From an uncultured Methylophilaceae bacterium (GTDB lineage Bacteria; Pseudomonadota; Gammaproteobacteria; Burkholderiales; Methylophilaceae), in assembly GCA_913009235.1 (NCBI GenBank), contig CAJVXS010000003.1, forward strand, positions 107,853 to 171,852: a stretch of DNA of 64,000 nt, read 5' to 3'. The number at the start of each line of letters is the position of its first letter. The stretch's first letter is position 1. The notes beneath the pieces were generated by a model. It did no database searches and had not been told where the DNA came from. It worked only from the letters and a program-made list of their open reading frames with translations. Below are positions 18,032 to 26,966 of this stretch, one piece after another. Position numbers and translations under genes: made by a program.

Positions 18032-18277
18032 ATGACCAACTCACCCCCTGAACAACCTAACAATCCATTACATGGCATCACACTCAAGACCATCGTGACT
18101 GAGTTGGTGACGCATTATGGGTGGGAGGATTTAGAAAAGGCTATTCCCATCAATTGTTTTAGCCGTGACCCTAGTATTAAGTCGAGCTTAACTTTTTTGC
18201 GCAAAACTCCTTGGGCGAGGGAGCGAGTTGAAGGGGTTTATCTGAAAATGCTGAGGGAAGCCAAACGACCCCATTAG
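18032..18277 (+). CDS. DUF2132/VF530-family small protein
   Basis: This 81-residue protein shows the whole family pattern: [49 protein letters not shown] and a final VYLKM. VF530-type proteins are small helical proteins, thought from structure to bind DNA, with unknown cellular role. The start ATG follows a short gap after the TetR remnant. It faces sbmA on the other strand, with about 140 bases between the two stop codons. Confidence 0.85.
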   Translation: MTNSPPEQPNNPLHGITLKTIVTELVTHYGWEDLEKAIPINCFSRDPSIKSSLTFLRKTPWARERVEGVYLKMLREAKRPH

Positions 18278-18421
18278 TTAAACCGCTTGCCGATGCCGCG
18301 ATACCAATCACCCGTGGGTTTATGTCTATTATGTCTAATGAGTCGACTTTGCGCCATGCGTTGCCAGTAGCAGCATTTCTTAACTCAACATCTGTATTAA
18401 TCAGCTCCTTAAAGCAATCAA

Positions 18422-19645
18422 CTAGGATTGCTGCTCTAGCTCTGGCAATGCTTCGTTGTGAATAGCCGCTTCGAATGCCTCGAGGCGTTTGTAGACTGAT
18501 AGCAATTCGACAATTTTGTACCACGACTTGACTAGGTATTGGAATGAGTCACTAACCTGTGAGAATGCGGTCAGGATTTGTTGCAAAATACCGAACGTGA
18601 TTTTACCTGCAACGATGGTTGGTACTAGCAACACGTAGACAAAGATATTATCCGCTTGGATATACATGGAACGCGCCACGTTAAAGTACATATAGTGAAA
18701 ATACAATTTAAAGTAGTTTTTACGCACATTGGTAAAGAGTTCTTTTAGTGAGGGTGGTTGTGCACGCGCTGCATTATCCTCGCCATAAACAAGCTCTTTG
18801 CGGTAAGCGGCTTCTACACGCTGGTTTTTAAACTCTAAGCCCGGCAATTTGATGCCGACGATTGCTAGTAATATTGTGCCGAAGATGGACCAAACAATGG
18901 AAGCATAAAAGAGTGGCGAGGCAATTTGGCCCACGATGGGTAGCTCAGATACATATTTTGACAGCTCCCACAATACGGGTAAAAAGGCAAATAGTGTCAT
19001 GACAGCTTCAACCATAGAAACACCTAGCTCTTCCATAATAGAAGCAAAGCGCATGGTGTCTTCTTGCACCCGCTGTGATGCGCCTTCTATACTGCGAACT
19101 TTTGCCCATTTTGATACATAGAAGTCATTCATGGCAGTACGCCAGCGGAAAATAAAGTGGCTGACAAAAAATCGTGTGAGCACAAAGAGGACAATTGCGA
19201 TAAACGCAACTTCTGCAAATTTAATAATGAGGCTGTAAAGCTGGCTTGAGGTGATGGTTGACTCTGCTGTGAGTGCGTTTTGCACGGCATCAAAAAATGG
19301 TCTGCGCCAGTTGTTAATCGCGACTGAGACTTGTACTGAAAAGTACGTAGAAAACAGGATAAGGCCAGAGCCGAAAATAGACCATCCGAGCCAACGGCTC
19401 GGCTTGAACTGAAACCAAAATAGCGCAAATAGCGTGAGACTAATGACGTAATAAAGATAAAATAAAGTAAACGAATCGGTAAAGAAATGACCAACACCAA
19501 TGACTGGTTCGGTGTTGGACAAATCTAGGCTTAGTAGTGCGCCTAGTTGCGTGTTAAATGAATACCAAACAAAAATAGATAGTGCTGGCCAAGCGACTAC
19601 AGAAAGCCAAAACCAGCGTGAACCTGGGAAAAATGATTTAAACAT
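18422..19645 (-). CDS. sbmA: Peptide transporter SbmA/BacA family
   Basis: This 407-residue inner-membrane protein is nearly the same length as E. coli SbmA (406). It shows the family start FKSFFPGSRWFWLSVVAWP, several long helices, WRRPFFDAVQNA, and FRWRTAMNDFYVSKWAKVRSIEGASQRVQEDTMRFA, the most conserved segment, followed by VPTIVAGKITFGILQQILTAFSQV. SbmA imports proline-rich and other antimicrobial peptides and modified peptides driven by the proton gradient. It stands alone here, with no adjacent peptide biosynthesis gene. Confidence 0.92.
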   Translation of the reverse strand: MFKSFFPGSRWFWLSVVAWPALSIFVWYSFNTQLGALLSLDLSNTEPVIGVGHFFTDSFTLFYLYYVISLTLFALFWFQFKPSRWLGWSIFGSGLILFSTYFSVQVSVAINNWRRPFFDAVQNALTAESTITSSQLYSLIIKFAEVAFIAIVLFVLTRFFVSHFIFRWRTAMNDFYVSKWAKVRSIEGASQRVQEDTMRFASIMEELGVSMVEAVMTLFAFLPVLWELSKYVSELPIVGQIASPLFYASIVWSIFGTILLAIVGIKLPGLEFKNQRVEAAYRKELVYGEDNAARAQPPSLKELFTNVRKNYFKLYFHYMYFNVARSMYIQADNIFVYVLLVPTIVAGKITFGILQQILTAFSQVSDSFQYLVKSWYKIVELLSVYKRLEAFEAAIHNEALPELEQQS

Positions 19646-19717
19646 AAACGTGCTCAGATGAATCGATTACAAAGTTGGCACTAGTTTATGCGCTAAGCTT
19701 CGATTCTGCAATCAAGA

Positions 19718-21127
19718 CTAGGCTAAATCATTAATAACGGCCATTTTGATTTGTACCATGTCTTGCATGGTATAGCCAATCCCACCAACGCCATAACCTG
19801 AATGTTTACGACCTGCAAATGGCATCCAGTCTACTCGGAATGCGGTGTGGTCATTTACCATGACAGCAGTTGCATCTAGCTGTTTGATACAATCGTTCGC
19901 CACTCGCAAATCGCCTGTGTAGACAGCAGCTTGGAATGCAAAGTCTAAGCTATTCGCTGCAGCAATCGCATCCGATATGTCTGTGTATTCGTAGAGGCAG
20001 ATGACAGGCCCAAACACCTCCATTGATGACACTTTTGCGTCTGCTGGAGGGTCTAATAGCACAGTGGGCGCATAGATGGTATTCGTTAATCTTTTACCGC
20101 CTGTGAGCAGTGTTGCACCTGCGTTGATGGCCTCCTCCAACCACGCTTCAATACGGTCTACTTCTTTTGGCAGGATTAATGGACCGACCTCTGTATTATC
20201 TTTTGTCGGGTCACCTACAATCAACTTTTCTGCACCTGCGGCCAACTGTTTTACAACGGATTCGATGAGTGAGGCATGGACAAAAATGCGCTGTATGGAA
20301 ACACAGACTTGCCCTGCATGGTAAAAGCCACCTTTAAGTAGCGAGGGAATTGTTTTGCTTAAGTCTGCGGTACCATCAACAATGGCTGGTGCAACGCCGC
20401 CATGTTCTAAGGCGCACCGCACGCCGGGGGCCAATTTGCTTTTTAACCACCAGCCAACTTTTGCAGAACCAATAAAGCTAAAAAAGCCAATATCAGGACT
20501 GGTGACTAAGACTTCCGCAACCTCATTATCACAGACGCAAATTTGACACCATGCTTTTGGTAGGCCAGCTTTGTGTACGAGCTCAACAAAACGATGGCAG
20601 TTAAGCGGTGTGATGTGTGAAGGCTTCACAATAACAGGGCAGCCAACTGCAATGGCTGGTGCGACTTGGTGCACAATGAGATTCAAGGGGTGATTAAATG
20701 CACTGACTGCTATGACCACGCCAATAGGCTCGTAGCTAGTGTGAGCTGTTCTGCCGATAGAGGCGGCTGTATGCCCCATGGGTATTTCTTCACCGCGCAT
20801 GACATGGCTCAGCTCTTTGGCCGCTAATAGAATGCCATCAATCGCACGTGCTACTTCAACCCGCGCATCAGTAATCGGCTTTCCACCTTCTTGTGCAATG
20901 AGCAGTGCAAACTGTTCTGCTTCGGACTCGACTAGACCAGCAAGATTTTTCAAAATACCTGCACGTTCATGATGGGCTAACCAGCCAGCTTTGTTTTTAA
21001 ATAATGCCGTTGCTGATGCAAGCATGGCATTAGCATCATCCACACCCTGCATTGGCAGGGCATTAATTTTCTCACCGTCAAAAGGGGAGAAAACATCTAA
21101 CAGTTTACGCTGTTTGGTATTGCTCAT
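19718..21127 (-). CDS. NAD(P)-dependent aldehyde dehydrogenase
   Basis: This 469-residue ALDH has EPIGVVIAVSAFNHPLNL and VIVKPSHITPL for cofactor binding, FSFIGSAKVGWWL, the catalytic Glu in ALEHGGVAPAIV and the nucleophilic Cys in HAGQVCVSIQRI, then EVFGPVICLYEY near the end. The ATG overlaps the stop of the upstream acetolactate synthase-like gene (ATGA), so both come from one mRNA. This pairing with a ThDP enzyme suggests oxidation of an aldehyde produced or consumed by that enzyme; the actual substrate is not visible. Confidence 0.88.
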   Translation of the reverse strand: MSNTKQRKLLDVFSPFDGEKINALPMQGVDDANAMLASATALFKNKAGWLAHHERAGILKNLAGLVESEAEQFALLIAQEGGKPITDARVEVARAIDGILLAAKELSHVMRGEEIPMGHTAASIGRTAHTSYEPIGVVIAVSAFNHPLNLIVHQVAPAIAVGCPVIVKPSHITPLNCHRFVELVHKAGLPKAWCQICVCDNEVAEVLVTSPDIGFFSFIGSAKVGWWLKSKLAPGVRCALEHGGVAPAIVDGTADLSKTIPSLLKGGFYHAGQVCVSIQRIFVHASLIESVVKQLAAGAEKLIVGDPTKDNTEVGPLILPKEVDRIEAWLEEAINAGATLLTGGKRLTNTIYAPTVLLDPPADAKVSSMEVFGPVICLYEYTDISDAIAAANSLDFAFQAAVYTGDLRVANDCIKQLDATAVMVNDHTAFRVDWMPFAGRKHSGYGVGGIGYTMQDMVQIKMAVINDLA

Positions 21128-22800
21128 AAGATGCAGCTCCTTTCTTTTAGCTCGTCAATCAACACTTTATTGTTTTCAGAATAATCGACTGGCAACTCAA
21201 TCAGGTGGACACCACCCCGCTCATAACATTGGTTAATCAGCGGGATAAAACCATCAGCATTTTCAACCCGGTGACCAGTTGCACCATAACTATTGGCATA
21301 CATCACAAAATCAGGATTATTAAATTCTAGTCCATAATCTTGATAGCCCATGCTGTATTGTTTACAGCGAATCATGCCAAAAGAATTATCATTAAGCACG
21401 AGCACGACTAAATTTAACTTTAGACGGACTGCTGTTTCCATCTCTTGACTGTTCATCATGAAGCCTCCATCACCACAAATCGCCATGACTTTACGGCCAG
21501 GGTTTAAGCGAGCCGCTTCCATAGCAGAAGGCAGGCCTGCACCCATGGTTGCTAGTGCATTATCAAGTAATACGGTGTTGGGCTGGCAGGCATGGTAATT
21601 ACGCGCAAACCATACTTTATAAATGCCATTATCTAGCGCGATAATGCCATCTTCCGGCATGGATTTTCTAACATCAGAGACAAACCGTTGCGGCTTCATT
21701 GGAAAGCTGGAATCGTCTTTACCTTCTTCAATATGCTCCTGAACATGGTCACGCACTTTCATGAAGTAAGAAAAATCATGGCTTTCAGTGTTTTCTACGC
21801 GATTGGCCATGCGCTGGATAGAGGTGGCAATATCGCCTACTACTTCTAACTGCGGAAAGTAGACATTGTCGACTTGCGCTGATTTGAAGTTTACGTGAAT
21901 GACTTTTGCACCGTCATGCACCATAAAAAATGGCGGTTTTTCCACGACATCATGTCCGACATTAATAATTAAATCAGCACTATTAATCGCACAATGCACA
22001 TAGTCGCCATCAGATAAAGCAGCAGTGCCAAGAAATATCTCGGGATGACCACCAATCACGCCTTTGCCCATTTGCGTGTTCACATATGGGATGCCTGTAC
22101 GCGCAACAAAGTCTGATAATGCTTGCCAAATACGCGCACGGTTTGCCCCAGCAGCGACCATGAGCAAGGGGTGCTTGGCCTCCTTAATCATTTTGGTGGC
22201 GATCTCTAAAATATTGCGATCCGCATGCGGATAACGGCATTTACTTGCCGTAAACACAGGGGTGGTTTTATCATTTACTGCTTCAGCAGCAATATCTTCG
22301 GGTAATTCCAAAAACACCGCACCAGGACGCTCTTCAACCGCAACACGGAAGGCCTCGCGCACCATAGAAGGAATCATATCAATATTCACGATTTGCTTGG
22401 CGTACTTGGTGATGGGTTTCATCATGCTTACAATATCAATAATTTGAAATTGACCTTGTTTGCTGTGCTTAATCGGTTTTTGCCCAGCAATCATCACTAG
22501 CGGAAAACCACCCAACTGGGCATAAGCACCTCCCGTTACTAAGTTGGTTGCACCGGGACCTAATGTTGCCATACAAACGCCTGGTTTGCCTGTCAGGCGG
22601 CCATAAGTTGCAGCCATAAATGCCGCCCCTTGTTCATGGCGTGTCAAAACCAATTCAATATTCGATTTACGTATGGCCTCTAGAAAATTCAGATTCTCTT
22701 CGCCTGGGATGCCGTAAATTCTTTCGACACCTTCATTTTCTAAGGCTTTAACAAATAAGTCAGAGGCATTCATTTGGGTTGCTGTAGTTGATTGAGTCAT
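21124..22800 (-). CDS. Thiamine diphosphate enzyme, acetolactate synthase large-subunit family
   Basis: This 558-residue protein has the three-domain plan of the family. GIPGEENLNFLEAI with the catalytic glutamate in RHEQGAAFMA lies at the N-terminus, then GVCMATLGPGATNL. The C-terminal half has the ThDP-binding GDGGFMMNSQEMETAVRLKLNLVVLVLNDN motif. No ilvN-like regulatory gene is adjacent, which favours a catabolic acetolactate synthase or a related carboligase over branched-chain amino acid biosynthesis. It is the first gene of a two-gene operon with the ALDH. Confidence 0.85.
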   Translation of the reverse strand: MTQSTTATQMNASDLFVKALENEGVERIYGIPGEENLNFLEAIRKSNIELVLTRHEQGAAFMAATYGRLTGKPGVCMATLGPGATNLVTGGAYAQLGGFPLVMIAGQKPIKHSKQGQFQIIDIVSMMKPITKYAKQIVNIDMIPSMVREAFRVAVEERPGAVFLELPEDIAAEAVNDKTTPVFTASKCRYPHADRNILEIATKMIKEAKHPLLMVAAGANRARIWQALSDFVARTGIPYVNTQMGKGVIGGHPEIFLGTAALSDGDYVHCAINSADLIINVGHDVVEKPPFFMVHDGAKVIHVNFKSAQVDNVYFPQLEVVGDIATSIQRMANRVENTESHDFSYFMKVRDHVQEHIEEGKDDSSFPMKPQRFVSDVRKSMPEDGIIALDNGIYKVWFARNYHACQPNTVLLDNALATMGAGLPSAMEAARLNPGRKVMAICGDGGFMMNSQEMETAVRLKLNLVVLVLNDNSFGMIRCKQYSMGYQDYGLEFNNPDFVMYANSYGATGHRVENADGFIPLINQCYERGGVHLIELPVDYSENNKVLIDELKERSCIL

Positions 22801-22924
22801 GATTAATTCTTTCTCGCTAATTTAGATATTAATATAACTTTGTAGGTTGATAATATCCCTTAATGACGCCAAATGAAATGGGTGGTGAATTAGGTGTTAG
22901 TGGTTATATTGGTTTTTTTATTTG

Positions 22925-22983
22925 GACTCGAATCGAGTAGCTTCTACCAATAAGCACTAAATCACATTTTATGATGATTTAGT
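22925..22983. promoter_or_regulatory. Two palindromes between the acetolactate synthase-like gene and tRNA-Val
   Basis: ACTCGAATCGAGT (22925-22937) is an exact palindrome around a central A. ACTAAATCA (22956-22964) and TGATTTAGT (22975-22983) form a 9-bp inverted repeat with a 10-base loop. They lie upstream of the minus-strand synthase gene and just before the tRNA promoter. They may be operators or a small hairpin. No regulator gene is adjacent, and the role is open. Confidence 0.35.
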
Positions 22984-22985
22984 AC

Positions 22986-23014
22986 TTGGAGTTTTTAAAA
23001 AAAAACGGTATCAT
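22986..23014 (+). promoter_or_regulatory. Sigma-70 promoter of the tRNA-Val/tRNA-Asp operon
   Basis: TTGGAG (22986-22991) and TATCAT (23009-23014) are separated by exactly 17 bases containing a run of nine A. A GC-rich discriminator (GCGCGG) follows the -10 element, the usual signature of a stringently controlled stable-RNA promoter. The tRNA starts about 20 bases further on. Confidence 0.65.
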
Positions 23015-23034
23015 GCGCGGCTTGTTAGTGATTT

Positions 23035-23110
23035 GGGTGCTTAGCTCAGTTGGTAGAGCGTCGCCCTTACAAGGCGAATGTCAGCGGTTCGACCCCGTTA
23101 GCACCCACCA
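23035..23110 (+). tRNA. tRNA-Val (anticodon TAC)
   Basis: The 76-base sequence folds into a cloverleaf: acceptor stem GGGTGCT with AGCACCC, D-arm TAGCTCAGTTGGTAGAGC, anticodon loop CTTACAA with anticodon TAC, T-arm CGGTTCGACCCCG, and an encoded 3' CCA. The TAC anticodon reads valine GTA and other GTN codons by wobble. Confidence 0.96.
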
Positions 23111-23157
23111 TTTCAATAACAAGATAAATCATGATTGCTTTTTAGCAGTGATGTTTA

Positions 23158-23234
23158 GGAGCGGTAGTTCAGTTGGTTAGAATACCGGCCTGTCACGCCG
23201 GGGGTCGCGGGTTCGAGTCCCGTCCGCTCCGCCA
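23158..23234 (+). tRNA. tRNA-Asp (anticodon GTC)
   Basis: The 77-base cloverleaf has acceptor stem GGAGCGG with CCGCTCC, anticodon loop CTGTCAC with anticodon GTC, T-arm CGGGTTCGAGTCCCG and an encoded CCA. It lies 47 bases after tRNA-Val and shares its promoter and terminator. Confidence 0.96.
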
Positions 23235-23240
23235 GCATTA

Positions 23241-23276
23241 AAAAAGGGTTATAACCTAGCGGTTATAACCCTTTTT
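23241..23276 (+). terminator. Rho-independent terminator of the tRNA operon
   Basis: A perfect 16-bp stem (AAAAAGGGTTATAACC at 23241-23256 with its complement at 23261-23276) with a TAGC loop ends in a run of T, directly after the tRNA-Asp CCA end. The flanking A and T runs make it usable in both directions. Confidence 0.9.
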
Positions 23277-23377
23277 CATGTCTATCGATACTTTAAGGGC
23301 ACTTGTAAACCGAGAGGGGATATGATTATTTTAAATAACCTTAAGTCGGTAAATGCATGGCGTGAAAGATTGCGAAT

Positions 23378-23584
23378 ATGAATCCAGACGATTTACAAAA
23401 GCTAGTAACAATGGAGATGCCTTATGGAAAACATCAGGGTAGGGTCTTGGCAGACCTGCCAGGAAATTACTTGAATTGGTTTGCACGTAAAGGATTTCCT
23501 AAGAGCGAATTAGGGCGTTTGCTGCAGTTAATGCAAGAGATAGACCATAACGGTTTGTCTGACTTGTTGAAGCCGTTACGGTAG
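23378..23584 (+). CDS. DUF3820-family small protein
   Basis: A 67-residue protein whose core MEMPYGKHQGRVLADLPGNYLNWFARKGFP matches the DUF3820 pattern (P-F/Y-G-K-x-K/H-G, then L-P-x-x-Y-L-x-W). The family is annotated in places as a putative quorum-sensing-regulated factor, but its function is not established. It is a single gene that converges on the antiporter gene. Confidence 0.8.
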   Translation: MNPDDLQKLVTMEMPYGKHQGRVLADLPGNYLNWFARKGFPKSELGRLLQLMQEIDHNGLSDLLKPLR

Positions 23585-23600
23585 GTTATGTCATGGTCAT

Positions 23601-24773
23601 TTAATGTACAGGTGGGTTGTCTACATCTAAGCTGAGCGGCTTTTTCAACACGAATGATGGCAAAATAGTGGTGATTGCCGCATACACGAGCAAGCCGCCG
23701 AATAAGGCGTCACTAATGCCAAATTTTTCGTGCAAAATTCCGGCAATCACTAGTGTGAAAATCAGTGTTGGAGTGAGGGCGGCGGCAATAACAAAACTAC
23801 TTTTTTTGGTGTCTTTATTGATATAAATTCTGTGTGCGGCGACGGTGCCAATTCTAAATGGCAATAAAATAGTCGCCATCCCTAGCCCTATCCACAGAGA
23901 CTCCCATTGCAATGCTCCCACAGGTACTTTCATGCCTCCATAAAAGAAGTAAAACGGCACAAAGAAAGAGGCAAATAATTGCACGGCATGCAAATTGTCA
24001 TCGGAGGCCAGTGTGGGCATTCTTTTGTGTAACTGCCTTGCGGCTAAGCCGGTAAAGAACGCGCCAACAAGATAGTAAACACCGAGTTGTTTAGTGAGGT
24101 AGGCTGCGATAAGACCAACCATGATGAGTAGCGAGAATTCAGAGCCTGGGGCAAATGGGATGACGATTCTCCCTAAAAATATAAACAGCAATGGCAAGCC
24201 AAAGGCAATGGCTAGGAGTGCTGCTGAAGAAATGCCTAAATCACTTGGTGAGCTAGATTTTAAGAATATAAAGAGCAGTAACAATGCCAGTAGCTCCCCG
24301 GTAATAGATTTACTTTTGATCCAAAACTTTTCGTTCTCATCAAGGTTAAGGCCTGATAGCGATTCGAGAATAAACCCCGTTGAAGGCGTGAGTAGTGCGA
24401 GGGCAATTAAACCAGAAATTTGCATGGGAAAATCACAGTAATTCATCCCTGCCCATGTGAAGGCTGCAATAGCTAAGCAGCGACTCAACAAGTGATTTAA
24501 TAGTGGCCAAAACCCTTTTTTAAGCTCTTGTAAATCAACCTCTAAGCCGGCAAATAAAAATAAGGATGAGATGCCGAGGGCGGCTAAAAAGCTCAAGGTG
24601 GTATCGTGACTATAATCGGCAACACCAAAAACGGTAATCATACCTAAAGCAAAGCAGGTTAGCGGGGCAGGTATATTGTATTTCTGTAATGCTCTAGGGA
24701 AAACCAGCAAAATAAAAACAATGGATAAGTAGAGCACTTGGGTGGATATTGACGCGAATGAAAACTCGTACAT
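23601..24773 (-). CDS. Cation:proton antiporter, CPA2/Kef-type membrane domain
   Basis: A 390-residue protein with about twelve helices: FPRALQKYNIPAPLTCFALGMITVFG, SLFLFAGLEVDLQELKKG and LALLTPSTGFILESLSGL, the last with the acidic/polar ion-site region of CPA2 transporters. It lacks the C-terminal TrkA-N/RCK domain present in KefB and KefC, so nucleotide gating is not expected. It exchanges Na+ or K+ for H+ across the inner membrane; the ion cannot be told from sequence. Confidence 0.85.
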   Translation of the reverse strand: MYEFSFASISTQVLYLSIVFILLVFPRALQKYNIPAPLTCFALGMITVFGVADYSHDTTLSFLAALGISSLFLFAGLEVDLQELKKGFWPLLNHLLSRCLAIAAFTWAGMNYCDFPMQISGLIALALLTPSTGFILESLSGLNLDENEKFWIKSKSITGELLALLLLFIFLKSSSPSDLGISSAALLAIAFGLPLLFIFLGRIVIPFAPGSEFSLLIMVGLIAAYLTKQLGVYYLVGAFFTGLAARQLHKRMPTLASDDNLHAVQLFASFFVPFYFFYGGMKVPVGALQWESLWIGLGMATILLPFRIGTVAAHRIYINKDTKKSSFVIAAALTPTLIFTLVIAGILHEKFGISDALFGGLLVYAAITTILPSFVLKKPLSLDVDNPPVH

Positions 24774-24871
24774 ATAATCTTTTTAATAAATGATTTTCAC
24801 CATTATTACATAAATCTAAAGTTAACAATATTTACCAATTTAGAGGCTGGTTGACGAAAGGAGGAGGTGTT

Positions 24872-24901
24872 TGCACAACAAGTAAAATCATTTGTTGTGC
24901 A
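24872..24901. repeat. Inverted repeat in the antiporter/DUF1993 gap
   Basis: TGCACAACAA (24872-24881) and TTGTTGTGCA (24892-24901) form a perfect 10-bp stem around a 10-base loop. A T run follows on the plus strand a few bases later. There is no plus-strand gene to terminate here, so it may be an operator for the antiporter promoter or a leftover terminator. Confidence 0.35.
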
Positions 24902-24956
24902 GGAGTTTTTTAGTCTTAGCAGTCGGTTTCGTTAGTATTTAATCCCGTGTGTAACT

Positions 24957-25460
24957 CTATTTCGGACCTAAGAAATCACGTTTACCCAGCGCTACACCAT
25001 TGTGACGTAACAAATTGTAAGTTGTAGTAACGTGAAAATAGACATTTGGTTGCACCCAGCGCAATAAGTAGTTTAAGCCGACAAATTCTCTTTTAGAGTT
25101 ACGCACCATCATTTCAATATGGCGTGTCTCTGCACCCTCTAGCTGCTCAGGTTTGATACCACTTAAAAAGTCGATGGCTTTTAGAAGTCGCTCTTCAAGT
25201 GCTTCAAACGTGGTTTCATTATCTTTATAGCTAGGTACTTCTAAGCCTGCTAAACGCGCACCCGCACCTTTGCTCATATCCGTTGCAATTTGCACTTGCC
25301 TGCTGAGTGGGTACATATCAGGTGATAATCTGGCATTCAGCAATACCGACTGTTCGATGTTGCGCGCTTTAGAAAATCGACGCCCCTTTTTGATGATGTG
25401 TAGACAGTTGTTTAAGGTAAGGATTAGCGGTGGAATGCTGATTTCATACATGTTAGCCAT
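24957..25460 (-). CDS. DUF1993-family protein
   Basis: This 167-residue protein begins MANMYEISIPPLILTLNNCLHIIKKG, with NARLSPDMYPLSRQVQIATDMSKG and a later YFHVTTTYNLLRHNGVALGKRDFLG, the standard landmarks of DUF1993. The family has a four-helix fold related to DinB-like proteins and no known function. I chose the ATG at 25460 because AGGAGT stands just upstream; the longer frame from 25481 has no such site. Confidence 0.85.
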   Translation of the reverse strand: MANMYEISIPPLILTLNNCLHIIKKGRRFSKARNIEQSVLLNARLSPDMYPLSRQVQIATDMSKGAGARLAGLEVPSYKDNETTFEALEERLLKAIDFLSGIKPEQLEGAETRHIEMMVRNSKREFVGLNYLLRWVQPNVYFHVTTTYNLLRHNGVALGKRDFLGPK

Positions 25461-25533
25461 TGGAATACTCCTAAAAGACAAGGCTGGCTTCAGTCAAATC
25501 TTTTTTGATGTAAAGAAGGTGATTCTAGCGCAT

Positions 25534-26769
25534 TTAATTCAGCTGCTGTAACTCAAGTTCGCGTAGCTTCGGTGCTTTTTTTGCGGTAATACCCACAACA
25601 CCTAAGGTCATGAGGCCGCCAAATATTACAGAGGGAACCAACCCCACTAAGCGTGCCATCACGCCAGATTCAAATGCACCAATCTCATTGGATGAGCCAA
25701 TGAATATGCCGTTGATCGCAGACACTCTACCGCGCATGCCATCTGGTGTCGCCAATTGCATGATGGTTGATCTGAGGATAACGGAAACCCCATCAAATGC
25801 ACCCGCAGCCATTAAAATAACCGCAGAAAGCCAGAAGGAGGTGCTTAATGCAAAGGCGACAATACAGAGGCCGAATCCTGCGACTGCAGAGAGGAGCCAT
25901 CGGCCAGCACGTAAGTTAATAGGATGCCTAGTAATCCATAAGCCTGTCAAAATTGCGCCTAGTGCAGGTGTCGCGCGCAGTATGCCCAACCCTTCAGGCC
26001 CGACTTGATATACGTCTTGTACAAAAGCAGGTAACAAGGCAATGGCGCCACCAAACAATACAGCAAACATGTCTAACATTTGTGCACTAAAGAGGACTTG
26101 GTTGCTCCATACAAAGCGTAAGCCTTCGGCAATACTTTTAAATACAGGTGCGCTTTCTTTTGCTGCTGGTTCTTGTATTGTTAATCGTAGAATCGCAATG
26201 ACAGCACCTGCACACAAGGCGCTGGCTAAGGCATAAGCTGCGGCTTTACTGGCAAAGCCAACCAATAAGCCACCAGTGGCTGGGCCGACAACGGCACCAA
26301 TTTGGAAGAAGGAATTACCAAGGCTGGCACCGCGGGCAAATGTGGCGCGAGGGACAATGATGGCAAATAGTGTGTTGTAGCTGGGTAAAATAAAGGCGCG
26401 TGCAAACCCAGTTAGCGTGATGGCCGCGTATATCCAAAGAACCGTATCACCGGCCACCATGCCCATGGCAATCGCGGTGAGCGCTAGGGCGCTTAGGCAC
26501 AAGGCAGTAGAGGATAAGATGGCAAAGAACCGCCGTGAGTAATAATGATCAACTGCGTGACCTGCAAATAGCGCGCTAGAAAAGTATGGAATTACTTCAG
26601 CCAGGCCGATTAAGCCTAGGGCGAGTGGGTCATGCGTTAACTCATAAATATGCCAACCTGCTACCACTGCCATAATCTGGTAGGCCAATAGCATTTGGAC
26701 GCGAAAAGCCAATAACTTGGAAAACGCAAATCGCTGACTGGTAAAAAGCTGATTAATAGAAAGGGGCAT
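25534..26769 (-). CDS. Major facilitator superfamily transporter
   Basis: This 411-residue protein has about twelve hydrophobic helices, with the loop-2 signature region SSALFAGHAVDHYYSRR and GFARAFILPSYNTLFAIIVPR. It resembles DHA3-type exporters of the EntS group. Export of a small molecule is the likely role; substrate unknown. It is a single gene, with the ATG followed closely by basic and then hydrophobic residues. Confidence 0.82.
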   Translation of the reverse strand: MPLSINQLFTSQRFAFSKLLAFRVQMLLAYQIMAVVAGWHIYELTHDPLALGLIGLAEVIPYFSSALFAGHAVDHYYSRRFFAILSSTALCLSALALTAIAMGMVAGDTVLWIYAAITLTGFARAFILPSYNTLFAIIVPRATFARGASLGNSFFQIGAVVGPATGGLLVGFASKAAAYALASALCAGAVIAILRLTIQEPAAKESAPVFKSIAEGLRFVWSNQVLFSAQMLDMFAVLFGGAIALLPAFVQDVYQVGPEGLGILRATPALGAILTGLWITRHPINLRAGRWLLSAVAGFGLCIVAFALSTSFWLSAVILMAAGAFDGVSVILRSTIMQLATPDGMRGRVSAINGIFIGSSNEIGAFESGVMARLVGLVPSVIFGGLMTLGVVGITAKKAPKLRELELQQLN

Positions 26770-26865
26770 GCGCGCATTATAAATTTAATTTGCGTAGATT
26801 CACATCATATAAACTTAAACCATGCTGAAAACTGTAACTATTTGTTGTTTGTGTACAATGGTGCG

Positions 26866-26966
26866 TGTTAGCACAGTGAATAAAGCAGTAAGTATGCGCT
26901 TACGCATATGGATGAGCCGTCGTTGACCTAGTGTGACTCTGCTGATATAGATTAGGCGTGCTAACA
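26866..26966. repeat. Short sequence bounded by 9-bp inverted repeats, containing copy A of the 48-bp repeat
   Basis: TGTTAGCAC (26866-26874) and GTGCTAACA (26958-26966) are perfect inverted repeats enclosing a 101-base stretch. Its right part (26919-26966) is copy A of a repeat also found at 28768-28814. Inside it TTGACC (26923-26928) and TATAGA, 17 bases apart, look like a sigma-70 promoter pointing right. It could be a stem-forming leader, a miniature mobile element or a duplicated promoter block. Confidence 0.5.

Noticed and set aside
18177..18524. Minus-strand ORF of 115 codons overlapping sbmA and the DUF2132 gene
   Set aside because: It overlaps two well-supported genes over most of its length; the 140-base unique part (18278-18421) is open in two frames and matches nothing I know.
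26805..26820. 16-base identity with the 3' end of tsaC (about 30776-30791)
   Set aside because: One 16-mer shared in 64 kb of AT-rich DNA is close to chance expectation, and the flanks do not match.
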